A DNA stretch of 64,000 nt, taken from positions 248,001 to 312,000 of the forward strand of contig NZ_VEGH01000003.1 in the NCBI RefSeq assembly GCF_007679345.1. The letters run 5' to 3'. Every line of letters starts with the position of its first letter. The first letter of the stretch is position 1. The position numbers and the translations under genes are program-made. Below the pieces are notes generated by a model. It searched no databases and was not told the origin of the DNA. It saw only the letters and a program-made list of their open reading frames with translations. Shown one piece after another: positions 18,268 through 25,291 of this stretch. Origin of the DNA: Cellulosimicrobium cellulans. GTDB lineage: Bacteria > Actinomycetota > Actinomycetes > Actinomycetales > Cellulomonadaceae.

Positions 18268-19383
18268 CTAGGGGCGCAGCGCCGCCGCGACGTCCGCGCT
18301 GCGCACGAGCGCGACCACGTGGCCGTCCCGGACGGCGGCCGCGACGGGCGAGAACCGGGACACGGCCGCGACCGCCTGCACGAGCTCGGGGCCGCGCAGG
18401 GCGGCGTCGACGACCGCCCCGGCGGGCAGCGTGACGGCGACGGCGGTGAGCGGGACGTGCGCCCGGTCGGCGGCGGGGACGGCGTTCGCGGCCTGCGGGT
18501 CGACGTACGCGGCGGGACGGCCGTCGGGGGCGAGCAGCACGACCGCGTCGGCGCCGGTCTGCCCCCGGGCGGCGTCGGCCTGGGCCAGCACCGCGGTCGC
18601 CGGGACGCCGACCGCCCGGGTGCCGACGGAGCCCACGTGCAGCGCGTCGACGGCCCGCCCGGCGCGGGCGCCCTGGATCGCGGCCGAGGCGCCCGACCAC
18701 AGGAAGGCGCCGACGAGGGCGGCCCAGGCGACGGCCCACAGGTCGGGGCTGCCGCCGCGCACCATCGGCAGCAGGATCACCCAGGCGGCGAAGCCCACCG
18801 CGAACACCCGGCCGACCCAGCCGGCGACGAGCGCGCCGCGTCGCCGGTCCCCCGTCGCGCCCCACACGATCGACTCGAGGACCATGCCGCCGTCGAGCGG
18901 CAGGCCGGGCACGAGGTTGAACAGCCCGACGAACGCGTTGCTGTAGGCGGCGGCGTACAGCACGAGCGCGGCGAGGCCGAGCGGGTCCGCGACGCCCGCG
19001 ACGAGCCAGAACACCCCGGCGAGCACCAGGTTCGCGATCGGGCCGACGACCGCGACCAGCCCCTCGGTGAACGGGGTGATCCGTCCGTGGAACGCGGTGT
19101 GGCCGCCGATCAGCGTCAGGGCGTACTCGCGCACCTGGAGACCCCGGGCGCGCGCGGTGAGGCCGTGGGCGAGCTCGTGGACGAGCACGGACAGCAGCAG
19201 GAGCAGGGCGACGACGAGCGCCACGACGTACGTCGACCCCGTGCCGAGCCCCGGGGCGCGGTACCGGACCGAGGGCGCGAACACCAGGGCGATGGCCGCC
19301 ACCACGAGCAGGCTGCTCGGGCTCAGGACGACCGGCGTCCCCGCCACGCGCCCGACGACCCAGCCCCGCGTTCTCTCTGCCAC
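18268..19383 (-). CDS. M50 family (site-2 protease) membrane metalloprotease
   Basis: Intramembrane zinc protease; the family cleaves membrane-bound anti-sigma factors or other membrane substrates. The 371-residue protein has the zinc site HELAH (residues 69-73) inside a helix and the second motif NLVPGLPLDGG with the third ligand Asp, plus about five further membrane segments. The C-terminal ~120 residues look like a CBS-type region, seen in one M50 subfamily. The start GTG 19383 has TAGCCT 6 bases upstream, so it is likely leaderless. Divergent from the RecB-like gene; substrate unknown. Confidence 0.9.
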   Translation of the reverse strand: MAERTRGWVVGRVAGTPVVLSPSSLLVVAAIALVFAPSVRYRAPGLGTGSTYVVALVVALLLLLSVLVHELAHGLTARARGLQVREYALTLIGGHTAFHGRITPFTEGLVAVVGPIANLVLAGVFWLVAGVADPLGLAALVLYAAAYSNAFVGLFNLVPGLPLDGGMVLESIVWGATGDRRRGALVAGWVGRVFAVGFAAWVILLPMVRGGSPDLWAVAWAALVGAFLWSGASAAIQGARAGRAVDALHVGSVGTRAVGVPATAVLAQADAARGQTGADAVVLLAPDGRPAAYVDPQAANAVPAADRAHVPLTAVAVTLPAGAVVDAALRGPELVQAVAAVSRFSPVAAAVRDGHVVALVRSADVAAALRP

Positions 19384-19389
19384 GGGGGA

Positions 19390-19395
19390 AGGCTA
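19390..19395 (-). promoter_or_regulatory. -10 hexamer of M50 protease gene
   Basis: TAGCCT, 6 bases before GTG 19383 on the minus strand. Confidence 0.45.
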
Positions 19396-19500
19396 CGTGG
19401 CCGGGCCGTGCGGGTCGGCGCGGGTGCCGGGGCGGGCGCCCACGTGGGCGTCGGCGGGGGCTCCGGCGTGGGCGTCGACGGGGGTGTCGGTGGTGGCGCC

Positions 19501-19506
19501 TAGGCT
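19501..19506 (+). promoter_or_regulatory. -10 hexamer of RecB-like nuclease gene
   Basis: TAGGCT, 7 bases before GTG 19514; no Shine-Dalgarno sequence. Confidence 0.5.
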
Positions 19507-19513
19507 CGTCGTC

Positions 19514-20428
19514 GTGACGACCACCGACCCGCAGCTGCTCGCCCCCGTGTCCGCCGACGGCGCCGACGCCGGCGACGTCGAGGCCGCGCCCGAGCCGCGC
19601 GTCCCGGGCCTGTCGCCGTCGCGCGCCAACGACTTCCAGCAGTGCCCGCTGCTGTTCCGGTTCCGGGTGGTCGACCGGCTGCCCGAGCCGCCGAGCCTCG
19701 CCGCCGCCCGCGGCACGCTCGTGCACACGGTACTGGAGCGGCTGTACGACCTCCCGCTCGGCGAGCGCACCCCCGCCGCCGCGCACCTGCTGGTGCCGGC
19801 CGCGTGGGACGCGCTGCTGGAGCGGTCGCCCGAGGTGGTGACGATGTTCGCCACGGACGACGAGCGCGAGGCCTGGCTCGGCAGCGCGCGCCTGCTGCTG
19901 GACACCTACTTCACGCTCGAGGACCCGAACCGGCTGCAGCCCGGCGACCGGGAGCTCGCGGTGCGGACGCTGATGGAGGACGGACCGCAGCTGCGCGGCA
20001 TCGTCGACCGGATCGACGTCGCGCCCGACGGGGCGCTCCGGGTGGTCGACTACAAGACCGGGAAGTCGCCGAACCCCGGCTTCGAGGGCTCGGCGCTGTT
20101 CCAGATGCGGTTCTACGCCTACGTGCTCTGGCGCGAGCGCGGCGTGCTCCCCAAGCTGCTCCAGCTCGTCTACCTCGGCGACGGCCAGATCCTCCGGCAC
20201 GCGCCGTCCGAGGCGGAGATGCGCACGCTGGAGCTGCGGCTGCGGTCGCTCTGGGCGCAGGTCGAGGAGGCGGCGCGCACCGGCGAGTGGCGGCCGCGGA
20301 AGTCCCGGCTGTGCGACTGGTGCGCGCACCGCGCCGTGTGCCCCGCCTGGGGCGGGACGCCCCCGGAGGTGCCGGAGGGCGCGGTGGAGCGGGCGATCGG
20401 GGTCGTGCCGGTGGCGCAGGCGTCCTGA
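19514..20428 (+). CDS. RecB-family PD-(D/E)XK exonuclease
   Basis: A 304-residue stand-alone RecB-like nuclease, matching the M. tuberculosis Rv2119 type. The sequence shows LSPSRANDFQQCPLLFRFRV at the start of the domain (first iron-sulfur-type Cys), the early His in GTLVHTVLERLY, and the active-site residues IVDRIDVAPDG and VVDYKTGKSP (D and DxK). A C-terminal Cys cluster CDWCAHRAVCPAW follows, so the AddB-like 4Fe-4S staple is probably present. It likely acts in DNA end processing. The start is supported by the leaderless -10; the frame is open further upstream but that part lies antisense to the M50 gene. Confidence 0.88.
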   Translation: MTTTDPQLLAPVSADGADAGDVEAAPEPRVPGLSPSRANDFQQCPLLFRFRVVDRLPEPPSLAAARGTLVHTVLERLYDLPLGERTPAAAHLLVPAAWDALLERSPEVVTMFATDDEREAWLGSARLLLDTYFTLEDPNRLQPGDRELAVRTLMEDGPQLRGIVDRIDVAPDGALRVVDYKTGKSPNPGFEGSALFQMRFYAYVLWRERGVLPKLLQLVYLGDGQILRHAPSEAEMRTLELRLRSLWAQVEEAARTGEWRPRKSRLCDWCAHRAVCPAWGGTPPEVPEGAVERAIGVVPVAQAS

Positions 20429-20549
20429 GCCCGGCCCGGGGGGCGCGGGCCCGAGAACGCGGGGCCCGGGCCCCGGGACGCGCGGCGCCTGACCCGGGAC
20501 GCGCGACCTGGCGCCGGATGCGGGGCCGCACTCCGGACGCAGACCAGGG

Positions 20550-20587
20550 CACGCGCGGACGGTCCGGGCACGCGCGGACGGTCCGGG
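20550..20587. repeat. tandem 19-base repeat in convergent intergenic region
   Basis: Two exact copies of a 19-base unit beginning CACGCGCGGACGG lie between the RecB-like gene and the arginase-fold gene. The preceding bases (20460-20475) form the palindrome CGGGGCCCGGGCCCCG, a possible terminator. Confidence 0.45.
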
Positions 20588-20595
20588 CCCGCGCG

Positions 20596-21597
20596 TCAGG
20601 GCTCGCGGCGCGCGGCCAGCACCGGGGCCAGCGCGGCGACGAGCCGGCGCGCGGATCCGCCGTCGGGGTCGTGGTCCGGGTTGTGCTCGACGAGCGTCAT
20701 CCCCGCGAGCCGCGGGTCCGCCACCAGCGGCTCCAGCACCGCGACCAGCACGTCGAGCGTGAGCCCACGACCGTACTGCGGGACGTCGGCGCCGGGCAGC
20801 AGCAGCGCGTCGAGGACGTCCACGTCCACGTGCACCAGGAACCGGCGCCCGGCCGGGCCCGTGACCGCCGCCAGCGCGCGGGCCGCCGCGCCGTCGGGGT
20901 CGGCGGCCACGTCGGCGGCCGGGATGCGCGCGCTCGGCACGAGGTCGTGCACGTCCTCGTCGTCGTCGCCGAAGCCGAGGAAGCACAGCGCGTCCGCGTC
21001 GAGCAGCGGCCGGCGGGGGCCGAGGCCGGCGAGCGCGTCGACCGTCCCCGGCAGGTCGAGCAGGTGCGCGACGCCCATCGAGTCGAGGATCGGCTCCTCG
21101 GGGTGGTCGGCGGGCAGCTGCAGGTCCTGCCCGCCGTCGACGTACACCAGCCCGACGTCCCCGTGAGCCCCGACCGCCGCGGCGAGCAGCGCGAGGGCCA
21201 GCGTGCACTCGCCGCCGAGGACGAGCGGCGTCTCCCCCGCGGCGAGCACCACGGCGAGGGCGTCACGGGCGTCCCGCAGCACCGCGAGCACGCCGTCCGC
21301 GTCGTGCGGCACCGGGGGCCGCCCGGCGGCGGGGTTCCGGGGCGAGGTGCGGGCTGCGGCCGCGGGACCCGCGCCGTGGGCGGCGGTACCCGTGCCCGAG
21401 GACGGCCCACCGTCCGCGCGCCACCGGGCGACCGGCCGGTCGCCGTGGTCGGTCACCGACGCGCCGGCGGCCGCCAGGGCATCGACGAGCCCGGCGGCGC
21501 GGAGGGCGGCGGGCCCCTTCTCCAGCCCCGGCCAGTGCGCCGCCCGGCTCGACGGCACGCCGAGGACGCCCCAGTGCCGGTCGCGGCCCGCCGTCAT
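20596..21597 (-). CDS. Arginase/ureohydrolase-fold protein with altered metal site
   Basis: A 333-residue ureohydrolase-family protein. The overall order of motifs is that of arginase/agmatinase, but two of the manganese ligands differ. The usual GGDH motif reads GGECT (residues 128-132), and DAHxD reads VDGGQD (153-158), so both conserved histidines are missing. The later HVDVDVLD (256-263) keeps its aspartates. An Ala/Gly/Pro-rich insertion covers about residues 60-97. Either it uses a different metal arrangement or substrate, or it is not a hydrolase. The start ATG has TACCGT 6 bases upstream (leaderless). Confidence 0.75.
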   Translation of the reverse strand: MTAGRDRHWGVLGVPSSRAAHWPGLEKGPAALRAAGLVDALAAAGASVTDHGDRPVARWRADGGPSSGTGTAAHGAGPAAAARTSPRNPAAGRPPVPHDADGVLAVLRDARDALAVVLAAGETPLVLGGECTLALALLAAAVGAHGDVGLVYVDGGQDLQLPADHPEEPILDSMGVAHLLDLPGTVDALAGLGPRRPLLDADALCFLGFGDDDEDVHDLVPSARIPAADVAADPDGAAARALAAVTGPAGRRFLVHVDVDVLDALLLPGADVPQYGRGLTLDVLVAVLEPLVADPRLAGMTLVEHNPDHDPDGGSARRLVAALAPVLAARREP

Positions 21598-21603
21598 GGC
21601 ACG

Positions 21604-21609
21604 ACGGTA
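21604..21609 (-). promoter_or_regulatory. -10 hexamer of arginase-fold gene
   Basis: TACCGT, 6 bases before ATG 21597. Confidence 0.45.
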
Positions 21610-21691
21610 GGGCCTGGGGTCGCCGCCGGCGCGGCCGGGGTCCAGCCGACGCGCCGCGGTGCGCCCGCGAGCGGCCGCCGCGCGCGCCCGG

Positions 21692-22372
21692 TCAGCCCAG
21701 CAGGTCCAGCACCGCGCCCGAGCGGATCCGCGCGAAGTCGTCGACGGAGACGTCGGCGAGCGACCCGGTCTTGTTCAGCCCGTCGATCTCCGGCAGCTCG
21801 CGGAACACCTCGACCGCGAGCACCCGGGCGCCCGAGGCGACGCCGGAGGTGATGCCGGTCGGCGAGTCCTCGACGACCACGCAGTCGGCGATGTCGACGC
21901 CGAGCCGCTCGGCCGCCAGGAGATAGGGCTGCGGGTCCGGCTTGGGCCGCTCGACCTCGTCGCCCGCGACGACGGTCGCGAACACGCCGGCCACCCGGGC
22001 GAACGGCTCGGCGAGCTCCGCGTAGGACGAGGTCACGAGCGCCTGCGGCACCCCGGCCGTCGCCAGGGCGGCGAGGAGCTCGCGGCCGCCCGGCTGCCAC
22101 GGGGTGTCCTCGGCGACGGCCGCGGCGACGCGCTTGTTGAGGAAATCGACGATCTCGTCGACGCTCAGGCCGACGCCGCGGCCCCGGAGGATCTCGCCGG
22201 AGACCTTCATCGGGTTGCCGACGAGGGTCAGGCCGTCCTCGTGCGTCCAGGTGCCGCCCCAGGACTCGACCAGCTCGGTCTCGGCCGCCATCCAGAGCGG
22301 CTCGGTGTTGACCAGGGTGCCGTCCATGTCCCAGAGGACGGCGGCGGGCAGGGTGGGTCGGGCGTCGTTCAC
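21692..22372 (-). CDS. HAD-superfamily hydrolase (phosphoglucomutase-like subfamily)
   Basis: A 226-residue HAD phosphatase. Motif I is LWDMDGTLVNTEPLW with the nucleophile Asp; motif II is ALVTSSY; the lysine of motif III lies in VERPKPDPQPYLLAA; and motif IV is VVVEDSPTGITSG. An all-helical cap (about residues 20-90) puts it in subfamily I with beta-phosphoglucomutase and 2-deoxyglucose-6-phosphate phosphatase relatives. The substrate cannot be read from sequence. The GTG start gives VNDARPTLP and has CGGAG about 9 bases upstream. Confidence 0.88.
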   Translation of the reverse strand: MNDARPTLPAAVLWDMDGTLVNTEPLWMAAETELVESWGGTWTHEDGLTLVGNPMKVSGEILRGRGVGLSVDEIVDFLNKRVAAAVAEDTPWQPGGRELLAALATAGVPQALVTSSYAELAEPFARVAGVFATVVAGDEVERPKPDPQPYLLAAERLGVDIADCVVVEDSPTGITSGVASGARVLAVEVFRELPEIDGLNKTGSLADVSVDDFARIRSGAVLDLLG

Positions 22373-22457
22373 GGCGTGCGGCTCCGGGGTCGTGCGGGCG
22401 GTGTGCTGCCCTCGACGGTACCCGGGCTCGGTGAACGGGGGTGGACGGCGGGTGCGG

Positions 22458-23312
22458 CTACTCCCCGACCGCGCCGTCGACAGCCTCGCGCAGCAGGTCG
22501 GCGTGCCCGTTGTGCCGGGCGTACTCCTCGATCATGTGCGTGAGGACCCACCGCAGGTGCGGGGTGCGGCCGTCGGGCCAGGCGCGCGCGGCCGGCGCCT
22601 CGAGCCCGCCCGCCGCGAGGGCCGCCGCGACGTCCGCCCGGGACCGCTCGACGGCCGCGAGCCAGAGCGCGCGGAGCTCGTCCGGGTCGTCCTCCGCGGC
22701 GGAGTGCCACTCCCAGTCCCGGTCCGCCGTCCAGTCGACGGAGGCCCACGGCTCGGCCCGGTCGCGCCCGTGCAGCGCCCGGGAGAACCAGTCGTCCTCG
22801 ACGTACGCGAGGTGCTTGAGCAGTCCGCCGAGCGTGATGGTCGACGCGCCGACGGTGGCGGCCAGCCCGGCGGCGTCGAGCCTGCGGGTCTTCCACTCCA
22901 GGGTCGCACGGTGGAAGTCGAGGAAGCCGAGCAGGGTCTGCACCTCGTCGCCGTCGGGAACGGGTTCGGCGCGGCCCTGCTCGTCGACGACCGGGGCGGC
23001 GTCCGCGACCGGCTCGGCGGGGATGTCGAGCTCGCGGGCCGCCGCGGAGATGCGCCGGGCGAGGTCGAGGTCGCGTTCGGTCAGCCCGGCGACGTCGTGC
23101 GAGACGAGGTGCACGCCGACGGCGGGGTACCGCAGGTCGACGTCCGGGTGGTGGTCGGCAGCGTCGGCCAGCTCGCCGATCGCGTCGACCAGCTCGACCC
23201 CCGCGGCGAACGACCCGGTGCGGAACCGCGCGTGCGCGCCGTCCGGTCCGACCCGCCAGTCGGCGACGCCGTCGGCCGCCCGGAACTCCTCCGCCGTCAT
23301 CCGCCCGCTCAT
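22458..23312 (-). CDS. Fusion of pterin-4a-carbinolamine dehydratase and DinB/DUF664 domain
   Basis: A 284-residue two-domain protein. Residues 5-95 are a 4a-hydroxytetrahydrobiopterin dehydratase, with the catalytic set DHHPDVDLRY (His54, His55) and VGVHLVSHDVAGLTERDLDLA intact. After a linker, residues 120-284 form a DinB/DUF664 four-helix bundle, the fold of mycothiol-dependent transferases. Its likely metal histidines are in LLKHLAYVEDDWFSR (His167) and LTHMIEEYARHNGHADLL (His259, His267 or His270). Both domains look functional. ATG 23312 has TAGCGT 7 bases upstream (leaderless). I am unsure whether the fusion occurs elsewhere. Confidence 0.85.
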   Translation of the reverse strand: MSGRMTAEEFRAADGVADWRVGPDGAHARFRTGSFAAGVELVDAIGELADAADHHPDVDLRYPAVGVHLVSHDVAGLTERDLDLARRISAAARELDIPAEPVADAAPVVDEQGRAEPVPDGDEVQTLLGFLDFHRATLEWKTRRLDAAGLAATVGASTITLGGLLKHLAYVEDDWFSRALHGRDRAEPWASVDWTADRDWEWHSAAEDDPDELRALWLAAVERSRADVAAALAAGGLEAPAARAWPDGRTPHLRWVLTHMIEEYARHNGHADLLREAVDGAVGE

Positions 23313-23319
23313 GCGTCCC

Positions 23320-23325
23320 ACGCTA
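23320..23325 (-). promoter_or_regulatory. -10 hexamer of dehydratase-DinB gene
   Basis: TAGCGT, 7 bases before ATG 23312. Confidence 0.5.
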
Positions 23326-23399
23326 GCGGCGCGGGGGTCGGCGGTCGCCCCCGGGTGGGACGGTCCGGCTGCGATCCGTCGCACCGGTATCGCTGCCGG

Positions 23400-23846
23400 T
23401 CACCCCCAGTCGTCGACCCAGAGGTCGTGCGGCTGCGGCCGCCCTCGCCCGGTCTCGACGAACTCGCGCAGGCTGAGCAGGAACGTCGCCCACTTGGTGC
23501 TGCAGTGGTGCAGGAACTCGACCGGCTCGGCCCAGCCCTCGTGCGTGAACAGCACCACGGTCACCTCCCCGGACGCCCGCAGCCGGAAGTCGACGTGCGT
23601 GCCGACCCACTCCGCGGGGCCCTGCGCGACCCGCCAGCGCACCCGCTCGCCCGGGTCGGCGTCGACGACCTCCATGACGTAGGGCTCGTCGGCGCCGCGG
23701 AAGGCGAGCTCCAGCCGCCCGCCGGGACCCCCGTCGCCGCGGGTGTCCGTCGTCCACCACCCCGCGACGCCCTCGGCCGTCGTCAGCGCCGCGTACACGT
23801 CCGTCGCCGCGGCGCGCACGCCGAGCCGGTGCCGGATGTCGACCAT
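23400..23846 (-). CDS. SRPBCC (AHSA1-type) domain protein
   Basis: A 148-residue START/Bet v1-fold protein of the Aha1-C-terminal type: MVDIRHRLGVRAAATDVYAALTT, then GVAGWWTTDTRG, PYVMEVVDADPGERVRWRV and the C-terminal amphipathic helix FLLSLREFVETG. The hydrophobic cavity suggests small-molecule binding; no ligand can be named. It is the last gene of a three-gene operon (SRPBCC, ArsR, SRPBCC) with one base between the ArsR stop and its ATG and a GGAGGAG site inside the arsR end. Confidence 0.87.
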   Translation of the reverse strand: MVDIRHRLGVRAAATDVYAALTTAEGVAGWWTTDTRGDGGPGGRLELAFRGADEPYVMEVVDADPGERVRWRVAQGPAEWVGTHVDFRLRASGEVTVVLFTHEGWAEPVEFLHHCSTKWATFLLSLREFVETGRGRPQPHDLWVDDWG

Positions 23847-23847
23847 G

Positions 23848-24237
23848 TCAGTGCTCCTCCGTCGTCGCCGCCGGCGGCCGGGCGGCCGTCGGGTCGTCCT
23901 GCTCGTGCGCGTCCCGCTCCCGCTGGATCGCCTCGGCGATCCCGGCGATCCGCCGCAGCCGCGCGTCCCACGTGCGCCCGACCGCGTCGAGCTGCGCGGC
24001 CGCCCGGGCGAGCTGGGCGTCGTCCACGCGGTACCGCCGCTCCCGGCCCTCGGTCACCCCGTGCACGAGGCCGGCGCGGTCGAGGACCGCGAGGTGCTTG
24101 GCGACGGCCTGCCGGGTGACCGGCACCGCGGCGCTGAGGCTCGTGGCGGTGCCGCCGCCGTCGGCGAGCAGCGCGTCGAGCAGCCGCCTCCGGGTCGGGT
24201 CGCCGACCGCGGACCACAGGGCGTCGTCGACGCTCAC
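23848..24237 (-). CDS. ArsR-family winged-helix repressor
   Basis: A 129-residue regulator: VSVDDALWSAVGDPTRRRLL (DPTRR signature), the recognition helix region VTRQAVAKHLAVLDRAGLV, and the wing GRERRYRVD. No Cys-rich metal site is visible, so it belongs to the non-metal ArsR group that usually sits beside SRPBCC genes. GTG 24237 overlaps the upstream SRPBCC stop as GTGA. The C-terminal tail (RERDAHEQDDPTAARPP) is charged and probably disordered. Two identical-core palindromes around the operon promoter (24736-24752 and 24782-24798) are its likely operators. Confidence 0.88.
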   Translation of the reverse strand: MSVDDALWSAVGDPTRRRLLDALLADGGGTATSLSAAVPVTRQAVAKHLAVLDRAGLVHGVTEGRERRYRVDDAQLARAAAQLDAVGRTWDARLRRIAGIAEAIQRERDAHEQDDPTAARPPAATTEEH

Positions 24238-24716
24238 GGCGCGACCGCCAGCCGGTCGAGGTACGCCGCCAGCCGCGGGACGAAGTGGTCCCAGCCCTGG
24301 ACGTGGTCCGCGTACCGCTCCTCCAGGACGGCGACCTCCCAGCCCCGCTCGCGGAACCCGGTCTCGGTCAGCGTGAGCCGCGTGCCGGTGGCGGTGGGCT
24401 CCAGGGCGAAGGTCACCAGCAGCGACGTCGCCGCCGTGGCCGCCTCGCCGGGACCGTGCGTCCAGCGGAACGAGAACGTGCGCGGCGGGTCGGCCTCGAC
24501 GACGGTCAGCCGCTCGACGACCGCGCCCGCCTCGCCCCGCCGCCCGAAGACGAGCTCGCCCTCGGCGCCGGCGAGGGGCTCGCCGAGCACGGCGTCGTCC
24601 GGCCACCACTGGCGCAGGTGCTCGGGCCGGCTCACCACCTCGTAGACGACCTCGGGGGTCGCGGCGACGTGGATCTCCCGCTCGATGGTGCCCGGCTCGG
24701 TGTCTCGGCGTTCCAC
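24234..24716 (-). CDS. SRPBCC (AHSA1-type) domain protein, first gene of the ArsR operon
   Basis: A 160-residue Aha1-C-type SRPBCC protein: IEREIHVAATPEVVYEVVSRPEHLRQWWPDD, then GRRGEAGAVVERLTVVEADPPRTFSFRW and ERGWEVAVLEERYADHVQGWDHFV. GTG 24716 was chosen because GAGGAGG lies 4-5 bases upstream; ATG 24731 would add MRGGT and use that ribosome site as codons. The mRNA start predicted from the -10 box leaves a leader of about 34 bases. The second SRPBCC of this operon is only distantly similar. Confidence 0.85.
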   Translation of the reverse strand: MERRDTEPGTIEREIHVAATPEVVYEVVSRPEHLRQWWPDDAVLGEPLAGAEGELVFGRRGEAGAVVERLTVVEADPPRTFSFRWTHGPGEAATAATSLLVTFALEPTATGTRLTLTETGFRERGWEVAVLEERYADHVQGWDHFVPRLAAYLDRLAVAP

Positions 24717-24735
24717 GGTGCCTCCTCGCATCTGA

Positions 24736-24752
24736 TGCAACTTTCGGTTGCA
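24736..24752. promoter_or_regulatory. ArsR operator 1
   Basis: TGCAAC-TTTCG-GTTGCA, a 6-base inverted repeat containing the core GCAACN5GTTGC. It covers the predicted transcription start of the SRPBCC-arsR operon. Confidence 0.6.
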
Positions 24753-24756
24753 CGTC

Positions 24757-24786
24757 AGCGTAGGAGCGGTCCAGCACGATGCGCAA
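24757..24786 (-). promoter_or_regulatory. promoter of the SRPBCC-arsR operon
   Basis: On the minus strand, -35 TTGCGC (24786-24781), an 18-base spacer and -10 TACGCT (24762-24757). Operator 2 overlaps the -35 and operator 1 lies at the start point, a layout suited to repression. Confidence 0.5.
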
Positions 24787-24798
24787 CCCCTGGTTGCG
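24782..24798. promoter_or_regulatory. ArsR operator 2
   Basis: CGCAACC-CCT-GGTTGCG, a perfect 7-base inverted repeat with the same GCAACN5GTTGC core as operator 1, centred 46 bases away. Confidence 0.6.
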
Positions 24799-24861
24799 GT
24801 CAGGCGAGCGGCGTCCGCGCCCCGAGGGGCAGCGCGGCGCGCTCCCGGGGACGATGGGGCG

Positions 24862-25197
24862 ATGGCCTCCCCCGGACCGCGCCGCGCACCCCGCCTGCTC
24901 ATCGCCCACGCCGCGGTCGTCGCCGTCGTCACCGTGCTGCTCGTCGTGCTCGCCTCGCGGCCGGTCGAGGACGCCGACATCGGCGCCGGGCTGGCGCTCC
25001 TCGCCACGCTGCCGTTCGGCCTGCCGTGGAGCCTCGGCCTGCTGCTCGGTCCGACCACGTGGGCCACGGCCACGGTGGTGGCGCTGGCGGTCGGCTGCGC
25101 GTGGCTGAACGTCGCGCTGCACGCCCTGCTCCGGCTGCACCTGCGTCGGCGCGCCGCCGCCCGCACCCGCAGCCCGCGCGCCACCGCCTCGCGCTGA
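24862..25197 (+). CDS. Small integral membrane protein, function unknown
   Basis: A 111-residue protein with three likely membrane segments (about residues 12-31, 41-61 and 67-90) and basic N- and C-termini (LRLHLRRRAAARTR). Family not recognised. It is divergent from the SRPBCC-arsR operon, so the two palindromes at 24736-24798 could also affect its expression. Start ATG 24862 was preferred because it gives a basic N-terminus right before the first helix; there is no clear ribosome site. Confidence 0.55.
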   Translation: MASPGPRRAPRLLIAHAAVVAVVTVLLVVLASRPVEDADIGAGLALLATLPFGLPWSLGLLLGPTTWATATVVALAVGCAWLNVALHALLRLHLRRRAAARTRSPRATASR

Positions 25198-25291
25198 GCC
25201 CGGGGGCGGGCGCCCGGCAGGTCCCCGCGGAGGCCCGCCCCGGGCGACGTCCCGGGTGCGCAGCGGCGCACCGCGGGCGACGCTGGGCACG

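Noticed and set aside
20429..20595. GC-rich palindromes and tandem repeat as a mobile-element end
   Set aside because: No transposase, no target-site duplication and no second copy seen; more likely a terminator region.
18268..21208. Long minus-strand open frame running from the trmI gene upstream to 21208
   Set aside because: Its upstream part is another frame of the M50, RecB-like and arginase-like genes; only the trmI part is real.
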